From a virus, in the IMG/VR virus record IMGVR_UViG_3300034103_000544, positions 1-27,033 of that record: a stretch of 27,033 nt of DNA, one strand, 5' to 3'. The notes under the pieces were generated by a model, which ran no database searches, was not told where the DNA came from, and was given only the letters and a program-made list of their open reading frames with translations. Made by a program: the position numbers and the translations under genes. Shown piece by piece: positions 21,088 to 27,033 of the stretch. Numbering within the stretch: position 1 is the first letter of the stretch; the number at the start of each line of letters is the position of its first letter.

Positions 21088-21392
21088 AACAAGAAAAACC
21101 TAAACAAATTAAATGCTATTGTGGTCATACAGATTATTGTGATTGTAGTCCATTAGAAGAACTTAAACAAGAAACAACAGCAAAAGAATTTTATGATAAG
21201 CATTATTCTGATGATGTAGTAGTTATAATGAGAGATTATGCTAAAATGCAAGATGAAAGAACAGAAGAAATTATAAGAAAAGCTTACTTTGATAGAACTG
21301 ATAATATTGATGTAGATGGTTATTGGATTAGTGATCCAGAAAAAGACCTTGAAATGTTAATTGAACAATTTAAAAAGCAAAAAGATGGGTAA
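21081..21392 (+). CDS. Hypothetical protein with Cys cluster (103 aa)
   Basis: A 103-residue acidic protein. Its N-terminus holds CYCGHTDYCDC, a cysteine/histidine cluster that could bind one zinc ion, followed by a helical region (DDVVVIMRDYAKMQDERTEE and KDLEMLIEQFKKQKDG). I recognise no family. It overlaps the preceding lipoprotein gene by 7 nt and the next gene by 8 nt. Confidence 0.6.
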   Translation: MVEQEKPKQIKCYCGHTDYCDCSPLEELKQETTAKEFYDKHYSDDVVVIMRDYAKMQDERTEEIIRKAYFDRTDNIDVDGYWISDPEKDLEMLIEQFKKQKDG

Positions 21393-21789
21393 TCTAAAAT
21401 CAAATAAGACAAAAGAAGAATGGGATGATTTAGTAGATAAGTCAAAACAACATTCAAGAACAGGTAATATGACAGGAGAACTAATCAAATCAGAACATGG
21501 TTGGATGATTTCTTATACTGAAAATGGAGAAGCAAAAGGTGTTTCATTACACTATGATGATGTAGACTATATTCGTGAACTTGAATTTACATTTGATAAC
21601 ATTGAAGCTAGAATAGCAGCTAATCCTATAGTAGAATTTGAAATTGTTGAGAACCAAAAAATGAGTGGTGTATCTAGATATGGTAAACTAGTCAATGAAA
21701 ACTCTAAATGCCCTATATGTGGGTTTAAAAAAGATCACAGTAAACATTGTAGAACTAAACAACGACACTTAAGAAATAAGAAATTATGA
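21385..21789 (+). CDS. Hypothetical protein with C-terminal zinc finger (134 aa)
   Basis: A 134-residue protein, start chosen at the ATG at 21385 (MGNLKSNKTKEEWD), just inside the upstream gene end; upstream codons have no better ATG. The middle is acidic and mixed (GWMISYTENGEAKGVS, LHYDDVDYIRELEF). The C-terminus has CPICGFKKDHSKHC, a likely C-x2-C-x8-H/C zinc knuckle, and a basic tail. That suggests nucleic-acid binding. An ATGA overlap links it to the next gene. Confidence 0.6.
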   Translation: MGNLKSNKTKEEWDDLVDKSKQHSRTGNMTGELIKSEHGWMISYTENGEAKGVSLHYDDVDYIRELEFTFDNIEARIAANPIVEFEIVENQKMSGVSRYGKLVNENSKCPICGFKKDHSKHCRTKQRHLRNKKL

Positions 21790-22091
21790 CAAGAGACACA
21801 GTAATTATTGAAATTGACCATGATGTAGAACTTGAAATATCAGGTATATATGATGAAGGAGAACCAGAAATATTATATCCTGTTGATGATGCTTATCCAG
21901 GTTCAGGAGAATCATTTGAGATTATGGAAGTTAGTATTAGAAAAGGTAATGCTTTAGATTTATTACACTTCTGTTCTGAAGAATTGTATTTTGCTAATGG
22001 GTATGCAACCAAAAAACCTAATAGTACTTTTGTAAATATCTTTGAGATATTACAACAAAGATGCTTAGACAGAATCAATGGTTCAAAATAA
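21786..22091 (+). CDS. Hypothetical acidic protein (101 aa)
   Basis: A 101-residue acidic protein with an N-terminal beta region (TVIIEIDHDVELEISGIYDE) and a helical C-terminus (FVNIFEILQQRCLDRINGSK). Its N-terminal pattern resembles small phage proteins that sit next to helicase genes, but I can give no function. Its last 14 nt overlap the start of the SF2 helicase. Confidence 0.6.
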   Translation: MTRDTVIIEIDHDVELEISGIYDEGEPEILYPVDDAYPGSGESFEIMEVSIRKGNALDLLHFCSEELYFANGYATKKPNSTFVNIFEILQQRCLDRINGSK

Positions 22092-23208
22092 GAAAAGTGA
22101 AATACAAGATGAAGCATTACAAACTTGGGTAGATAATAAATGTGTAGGTGCATTAGCTATGGCTACAGGCTCTGGAAAGAGTAAGGTGGCATTACTTGCT
22201 ATAGACTACATAATTAAGACCTTAAAAGTCAAGAAACCAAAGATATGCTTAATTGTACCAACAGAGAGTTTACGAGACCATAATTGGCTAGAAGAATTTA
22301 AGAAATGGAAGATGACAAAATACTACAAATATCTTGATAGATATTGTTATGTATCCATTAATAAAATCTTTGATGAAACTTATGATTTAGTAATACTTGA
22401 TGAATTGCATAACATTACTGAAAGCAACAGTAAGTTTTTTATGCAAAATGTATCCACTAGGATACTAGGGTTATCAGCCACACCACCAACAGATGAAACC
22501 AAAAAAATGTTACTCAAGATTCACTGTCCAGTGATATATGAGTACAGATTAGATTCAGCAGTTGAAGACAATGTAGTTGCACCCTATAAAATCAATCTAG
22601 TGGAAATTCAATTAAATAGTGTTGATAAGTATATAACAGCAGGCTCAAAGGATAAACCCTTTATGACTACTGAGTATAATCATTATCAATATCTATCTAA
22701 ATTGATAATGCAACATAAATATGGTGGCAGAATTAAAGCTGCTATGTTTGCACAATTAGCAAGACAACGATTTCTTGGGAATCTTAAATCCAAAATGGAT
22801 GTTGCCAAACTAATTAGAGATAAATATATGGTTGGTGAAAGAGCATTGTTCTTTTGTCATTCTATTGCTCAAGCTGAAGAGATATGTTCAGATACTTTTC
22901 ATTCAAAATCTTCAGATAAAGCATTAAAAAAACTAAGAGATAAAGAAATCAATCAACTTAGTTGTGTAAAAGCTTTAAATGAAGGTGAGAATATTCCAGA
23001 CTTGGATTCTGCTATTATCATTCAGATTAATAGTGTTGAAAGAAACTTAATACAACAGACAGGTAGAATTGTTAGGTGGAGACCTGACCATGAAGCTACT
23101 ATCTGGGTATTAGTTGCTGTAGGCACTCAAGATGAGGTATGGTGGACTAAATGTTCTGAAAACCTAGATAAACAAAAGATAACTTATTTAAATTCAAAAA
23201 ACTTATGA
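22078..23208 (+). CDS. SF2 DEAD/DEAH-like helicase
   Basis: A 376-residue superfamily 2 helicase. Motif I is ATGSGKS (29-35), motif Ia is around VPTESL, motif II is DELH (108-111), motif III is SATP (133-136), and motif VI is QQTGRIVRWRP (326-336). The N-terminal IQDEAL segment looks like a Q-motif region. Both RecA lobes are present but compact, as in phage UvsW-like and UvrB/RecG-related helicases. It would remodel recombination or replication forks using ATP. It starts inside the preceding gene and ends 4 nt into the next, between small genes of the replication operon. Confidence 0.9.
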   Translation: MVQNKKSEIQDEALQTWVDNKCVGALAMATGSGKSKVALLAIDYIIKTLKVKKPKICLIVPTESLRDHNWLEEFKKWKMTKYYKYLDRYCYVSINKIFDETYDLVILDELHNITESNSKFFMQNVSTRILGLSATPPTDETKKMLLKIHCPVIYEYRLDSAVEDNVVAPYKINLVEIQLNSVDKYITAGSKDKPFMTTEYNHYQYLSKLIMQHKYGGRIKAAMFAQLARQRFLGNLKSKMDVAKLIRDKYMVGERALFFCHSIAQAEEICSDTFHSKSSDKALKKLRDKEINQLSCVKALNEGENIPDLDSAIIIQINSVERNLIQQTGRIVRWRPDHEATIWVLVAVGTQDEVWWTKCSENLDKQKITYLNSKNL

Positions 23209-23426
23209 CAAGTACTTTAGAAAAAGATGAAATTGTTTTCTGTATCAATTGTGTACAAGCTATCTATCCTGGAATATGGAGTAATTCTCCATTGAAAGTT
23301 AGAGACTTAATACATGAAGTATATGATGAAGATATTCCAGTTGAAACTATTGAAGAACTAATTAATGAAAGGATTGTTGAACAGGATGAGTATTCAATAT
23401 TATACAACCAACATGGGTACAGATAA
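23205..23426 (+). CDS. Hypothetical protein (73 aa)
   Basis: A 73-residue acidic helical protein starting MTSTLEKDEIVFCINCVQAI. The helices, a short turn and the VETIEELINERIVEQDE end could be a small winged-helix or adaptor domain; this is guesswork. It starts in ATGA at the helicase stop and overlaps the next gene by 14 nt. Confidence 0.6.
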   Translation: MTSTLEKDEIVFCINCVQAIYPGIWSNSPLKVRDLIHEVYDEDIPVETIEELINERIVEQDEYSILYNQHGYR

Positions 23427-23832
23427 TATACAAGTGTTAGTAGGATTAGATGCTATTACAGATTATTCTGAAAACTTTAGAGATGGTAAAGAAGACCTTT
23501 ATGATGTTCTTAATGAAGTTAAAGAGAATAAAGATGTAATGACAATCTTTGATACTAAAGATGATAACATAGCATTTTTCTCATCAGGTAAAGATTCAAG
23601 TAGTTTAGATAAAGATTTTATTTTATTTATAGCACCAAGTGCTGCTGATTTACTTATATTCTTTCATGATAAATACATTGAATGTATGTTAGGTGGTTCA
23701 CCAGATATGGAGATGAGAGAAAAAGAATGTAATTCTATAGTTCTATTGTCAAAATGTTTAGTGCAACTAGCAGATTTAGATGAGGATACGTTATTAGATA
23801 AATTAAAACTATCAAATGATACTGACAATTGA
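23413..23832 (+). CDS. Hypothetical protein (139 aa)
   Basis: A 139-residue acidic protein beginning MGTDNIQVLVGLDAITDYSE. I chose the ATG at 23413, which overlaps the upstream gene by 14 nt; an ATG at 23365 would overlap by 62 nt and adds residues read in the wrong frame of the neighbour. The C-terminal half is helical (NSIVLLSKCLVQLADLDEDT). The function is unknown. Confidence 0.55.
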   Translation: MGTDNIQVLVGLDAITDYSENFRDGKEDLYDVLNEVKENKDVMTIFDTKDDNIAFFSSGKDSSSLDKDFILFIAPSAADLLIFFHDKYIECMLGGSPDMEMREKECNSIVLLSKCLVQLADLDEDTLLDKLKLSNDTDN

Positions 23833-24319
23833 TACTGATGAAGCTGCAAATTTAGGTATTACTCCTGTGGAGTATGCCTATTTACAATGCAAGAAATATA
23901 ATCTAGCTAATGATTTAGATATAGAAACTCTATTTGAGCTAGGTTTGATGAACACAGATGGTGACTTGACAAGCCATTGTGAACAAGTAATGTTTCCCAA
24001 AGCAGATGATGCTACCATGCTCTTTGTAAGAGTATATGATTTATATCCTCATAAGATAGGTAATCGTGTACTAAAAGCTAAGAGCATTGATTCTGGTGAT
24101 GGGAAACATTGCTTGACTAAGTACAGAATTTATCAAAGGCAAAATGTTAACATAGGTGCTAAAATGATGAAAGGTCTTCAGAATGAGATTCTTCTTAGAA
24201 AGAAAGGTAATAATGAAGCATTCTTTCAAGATATTAGAACCTGGTTTAATCAACAAACCTGGGATAAATATGCTGATTTGGATATTCAGGAAACTCAAGA
24301 AAGGGTGGAAAGAGTATGA
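23816..24319 (+). CDS. Probable replication accessory protein (helicase-loader-like position)
   Basis: A 167-residue protein directly upstream of the DnaB-type helicase and coupled to it by ATGA. Its C-terminal half has VYDLYPHKIGNRVLK, then MKGLQNEILLRKKGNNEAFF, then DIRTWFNQQTWDKYADL. From memory this resembles a phage family in which a YDLYPxKxG segment is followed by basic helices and a W/N-Q-x-x-W-x-x-Y end, often next to replicative helicases. A role as helicase loader or primosome partner is inferred from that position only. Confidence 0.5.
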   Translation: MILTIDTDEAANLGITPVEYAYLQCKKYNLANDLDIETLFELGLMNTDGDLTSHCEQVMFPKADDATMLFVRVYDLYPHKIGNRVLKAKSIDSGDGKHCLTKYRIYQRQNVNIGAKMMKGLQNEILLRKKGNNEAFFQDIRTWFNQQTWDKYADLDIQETQERVERV

Positions 24320-25359
24320 GTATTTTAACAAAAAGAATTAATGAAGGTCTGGAAGGTAAATTTCAAGGATTAGCTAATGGATTCAAAGATTTAAACAAGT
24401 ACACTTTTGGTGTTCAACGTGGAACCTACTATCTAATAGGTGGTTCTTCAGGTACTTATAAGACAACTCTGTTGGATTATATAGTCAGGAATGCTATGAA
24501 GTCTGCTAGTGATAATAACATTGAATGCAATGTCTTTTATTATTCCTTTGAGATTGACAAGCTAACTAAGATGTGCAATTGGGTATCATCTTTTGCTTAT
24601 CAATTACATGGAGTAGTAATACCACCAGAAAAGATTAAAGGTCTTGGAGACTTTAGATTAACACCTCAAGAAGTAGCAGTTATAGAACCTATCATAACAA
24701 TGGTAGAGGAGATGGCAGACAAAATTCATTTTAGATTTGAGTCTACTAATCCAACTGGTATCTTTAATGAGCTGTGGAAATTTGCAAGTCTTCATGGTGA
24801 AATCCAGTATGAAGAGTATAAAGACCATGAAGGTACTACTAAGCAAAGAATCTGTGGTTATAAACCAAAGAATCCTTATGCTTATAATATAGTAGCTTTA
24901 GACCACTTATACTTATTAAAAAAAGAAAGAGGATTTCAAACTAAGGAAGTGATGGATAAGATGAGTGAGTACTTTGTGATTTTGCGGAATATTTTTGGAT
25001 TTACACCCATTATACTTCAACAATTTAACCAAGGTTTATCTTCAGTGGACCGTCAAAAATTTAAGGGTGTAGATCTGTCTCCTTCACAAGGAGATTTTAA
25101 AGATACCACTAATCCTTATCAAGATGCTGACATAGTTTTAGGTCTAATGTGTCCTTATAAATTAGATATGGATACAAGTCTTGGCTATGACCTTAGCAAA
25201 CTTAAAGACAAAATGCTTATGCTTAAGATAATCAAAAACAGATTATCAAGAGATGGTATAGCAAAAGGTCTTTATGTTAAACCTGAATCTGGTAAATTCT
25301 TTGAATTACCTCAACCAGACTCATTAGAAATAAACAATTATTACAATCAACAAATTTAA
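24316..25359 (+). CDS. DnaB-type replicative helicase (SF4 ATPase)
   Basis: A 347-residue RecA-like ATPase of the DnaB/SF4 type, which unwinds DNA at the fork. The order is: a RGTYYLIGGSSGTYKTTLL P-loop (Walker A 42-50), then YYSFEID (75-81), Walker B NIVALDHLYLL (191-201), the sensor-like PIILQQFNQGL (231-241), and the final SQGDFKDTTNPYQDADIVLG. There is no N-terminal DnaB collar or primase domain, so it is only the motor core. The P-loop has Tyr before the catalytic Lys instead of the usual Gly. It follows the accessory gene by ATGA and precedes the last gene of the transcript. Confidence 0.85.
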   Translation: MSILTKRINEGLEGKFQGLANGFKDLNKYTFGVQRGTYYLIGGSSGTYKTTLLDYIVRNAMKSASDNNIECNVFYYSFEIDKLTKMCNWVSSFAYQLHGVVIPPEKIKGLGDFRLTPQEVAVIEPIITMVEEMADKIHFRFESTNPTGIFNELWKFASLHGEIQYEEYKDHEGTTKQRICGYKPKNPYAYNIVALDHLYLLKKERGFQTKEVMDKMSEYFVILRNIFGFTPIILQQFNQGLSSVDRQKFKGVDLSPSQGDFKDTTNPYQDADIVLGLMCPYKLDMDTSLGYDLSKLKDKMLMLKIIKNRLSRDGIAKGLYVKPESGKFFELPQPDSLEINNYYNQQI

Positions 25360-25371
25360 AAACAAATTAAA

Positions 25372-25863
25372 ATGACAAGAGAAATCTTTTATGTAGACGA
25401 CATCAATGTAGCAAGAGCATGTATTGCATTTGCACAACAATTAAATTGTTCAATATCTCCTAATATCTGTGATTTAGAAGAAGGTATGTATTTAACAACA
25501 GGCAGCAAGAAATTTGATGTAAATTGGATTAGAACAGATGAATTTGCTGCTAAAGAATCAAGTATGGTATTCGATTTATTAGAAGATGGTGGTGTTAATG
25601 ATTTCATTAGAAATCTAGTAGATGCTTATGTACCTGATACTGATAATGATGAAGTATCTTTACATGAGCCAGAACCAGAATTGCCACAAGTACCAGATGC
25701 TGATACTATTTGTGCTTTGTACAATAAAGTAAGAGGTCAGAAGAAATCACCAACACGTTACCATGTAACTTTGAAGGATGGTAACTGGGTTGCTACAACA
25801 ACTGATGCTGAATCTTATGGTAATCTAGCATTACTATTTGTAACTAGCCAACACAATAATTAA
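25372..25863 (+). CDS. Hypothetical acidic protein (163 aa)
   Basis: A 163-residue protein with an N-terminal mixed domain (FYVDDINVARACIAFAQQLN, VNWIRTDEFAAKESSMVFDL) and a proline/acidic linker (HEPEPELPQVPDADT). A C-terminal domain, TRYHVTLKDGNWVATTTDAE, resembles a small beta unit. I recognise no family. It stands 12 nt after the helicase gene and is followed by a strong terminator, so it ends this operon. Confidence 0.65.
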   Translation: MTREIFYVDDINVARACIAFAQQLNCSISPNICDLEEGMYLTTGSKKFDVNWIRTDEFAAKESSMVFDLLEDGGVNDFIRNLVDAYVPDTDNDEVSLHEPEPELPQVPDADTICALYNKVRGQKKSPTRYHVTLKDGNWVATTTDAESYGNLALLFVTSQHNN

Positions 25864-25869
25864 CAATTC

Positions 25870-25901
25870 AAGCCCCTACTATAAAAGGTAGGGGCTTTTA
25901 T
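25870..25901 (+). terminator. Strong intrinsic terminator
   Basis: AAGCCCCTAC (25870-25879), loop TATAAAAG, GTAGGGGCTT (25888-25897) and a T-rich tail form a perfect 10-bp GC-rich stem. It closes the replication operon just before the next gene. Confidence 0.9.
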
Positions 25902-25910
25902 ATTTTTAAT

Positions 25911-27033
25911 ATGGGAAAAATAATAATAACAAACCAACAAGGCGACGCAAAAATAAAATTTCCAGATGAACTGATTTTCCTGTTTAAACAATCTAAATCT
26001 AGAAGGTTTAAAGCTGCATTAGGTTATAATAATGATACTAGAGTATTGTATTTAACAGTTACAGATTTAGACTGGCATCATCTTACTGGTATAGGTTATG
26101 TAGATTCAAATGGGCGTTTTGTTGATAGAAGAAAAAGCCTCATAGTAGCAGATAGGTATATAAGTACTTATGTTAGCAGTATTAACAGATATCATGAAAA
26201 TGCTATGAATACTATATCTTTTTGTGTTGAAAAAGGTAAAGGTTGGACAATTTGTGAGAAAATAGAATTAGATTATACAGTATATCAAAATCCTGATGGT
26301 CAAATTGTAATTTCAGCTGCTATGTATGTAGGTAATTTACCTTTAAATCGTAATGAGCATAAAGTTAGAGTTAGTAAAAGTGCTTTATATTCAGAATTAC
26401 ATAGAATGGTACCTAGTATTAATAGTCATCGTTTTTATAGTGCTATAAATGAAGTAGGTGAGATATACTATTTTAAGGAGATAAATGAAAATAACATTGT
26501 TTATGTAACTAAAGAAAAATATGCTTATGCTGTTGCTAATGGAATTAGTGAAGAAGCACTTTCTTTACGCAGAACTATGGGTATAGGTAAATTCTTTAAA
26601 GACCATCTTCCAGAAATAACTGAAGCTACTATTAATGCTTATATAGAGTTTAATAAAATGCTAACATGTTTTGACTCTAATCTATTTTCAATAGTTAGTG
26701 GTGATGATATTATAAAATATTATGATAAAGATAGTTATTTTAAAATGTCTGGTGAGCTAGGTAATTCTTGTATGCGTGATAGTAGTAAAAGCCATGTTAT
26801 AAAGTTCTATGCTAAGAATTCTAAATTTAGATTGCTTATTATGAAAGCAGGTCAAACAGTTAGTATTATGGCTAGAGCATTATTAGTTACTACAACTGAT
26901 GGTACTGTATTTATGGATAGAATTTATACTGTAGATACTAAGATTATTACTTTATTCCATAGATATGCTAAAGAAAATGGTATTAAAAATATCTACGAGC
27001 ATAGAAAACCTTTAGGTAGTAATAGAATTCTAA
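25911..27033 (+). CDS. Large hypothetical phage protein, cut by window end
   Basis: An open frame from ATG at 25911 runs to the window end without a stop (374 codons visible), starting MGKIIITNQQGDAKIKF. The C-terminal part seen has SGELGNSCMRDSSKSHVIKF, then FRLLIMKAGQTVSIMARALL, then GTVFMDRIYTVDTK and LFHRYAKENG. From memory, this order (SCMR, RALL, FMDRIYT, YAKENG) recurs in large-phage proteins of unknown function. It starts only 10 nt after the terminator's T tract, so its promoter may overlap the terminator. Function cannot be assigned; its end is unseen. Confidence 0.8.
   Translation, partial: MGKIIITNQQGDAKIKFPDELIFLFKQSKSRRFKAALGYNNDTRVLYLTVTDLDWHHLTGIGYVDSNGRFVDRRKSLIVADRYISTYVSSINRYHENAMNTISFCVEKGKGWTICEKIELDYTVYQNPDGQIVISAAMYVGNLPLNRNEHKVRVSKSALYSELHRMVPSINSHRFYSAINEVGEIYYFKEINENNIVYVTKEKYAYAVANGISEEALSLRRTMGIGKFFKDHLPEITEATINAYIEFNKMLTCFDSNLFSIVSGDDIIKYYDKDSYFKMSGELGNSCMRDSSKSHVIKFYAKNSKFRLLIMKAGQTVSIMARALLVTTTDGTVFMDRIYTVDTKIITLFHRYAKENGIKNIYEHRKPLGSNRIL

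Noticed and set aside
23365-23412. Longer N-terminus for the 139-residue protein
   Set aside because: It would overlap the upstream gene by 62 nt, far more than the short overlaps typical here.
13-27033. Stop-codon reassignment, known in some crAss-like phages
   Set aside because: TAA, TAG and TGA all end apparently complete genes (TAG at 12882, 20833 and 21087), and conserved proteins contain no in-frame stops.
1-27033. CRISPR array or insertion sequence
   Set aside because: I saw no regularly spaced direct repeats and no transposase gene with terminal inverted repeats; the only mobile-type gene is the HNH endonuclease.

Overview
This window looks like part of a large tailed-phage genome of the crAss-like group (order Crassvirales) infecting a member of the Bacteroidota. 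The evidence is a minus-strand late module with a crAss-like major capsid protein, a probable scaffold, a large portal with a Gln-rich tail, TerL and an HU/IHF-like protein. Opposite it is a long plus-strand module with family A DNA polymerase, an SF2 helicase and a DnaB-type ATPase. Host-type promoters of the form TAnnTTTG, leaders without Shine-Dalgarno sequences, and a protein built from typical Bacteroidota secreted-protein modules point to the host phylum. All three stop codons end genes, so the code appears standard.

Layout. Positions 13-10005 (minus strand) hold the head-assembly block: co-chaperonin-like protein, several small overlapping genes, HU/IHF-like protein, a helical DUF5856/ferritin-like candidate, a TerS candidate, TerL, portal, scaffold candidate and MCP. 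Positions 10006-10460 are a divergent control region. Positions 10461-14127 (plus strand) carry small early-type genes (membrane proteins, a tiny lipoprotein, a Myb/SANT-like DNA-binding protein, a possible ssDNA-binding protein), interrupted by about 480 nt of strongly folded, apparently non-coding sequence (11637-12112). Positions 14178-14833 form an RNA operon: a tRNA-Arg(UCU) followed by a phage tmRNA. Positions 14856-19075 are a tight chain of ATGA-overlapping genes with a spore-photoproduct-lyase-like radical SAM protein, DUF3310 and PolA. A free-standing HNH endonuclease gene and a gene for a T9SS-cargo-like secreted protein follow. Positions 20573-25863 carry small genes, the SF2 helicase, a probable replication accessory protein and the replicative helicase, ended by a strong terminator. 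A last gene (25911 onward) runs off the window.

The most interesting items are: the tmRNA, whose predicted tag is 37 codons long and does not end in the usual ALAA-type degron; the unassigned multi-domain structured RNA candidate at 11637-12112; the phage-encoded protein resembling a host type IX secretion substrate, with its own host-like promoter; and the SPL-like radical SAM enzyme with unusual cysteine spacing. All assignments come from reading the sequence; no database search was run.
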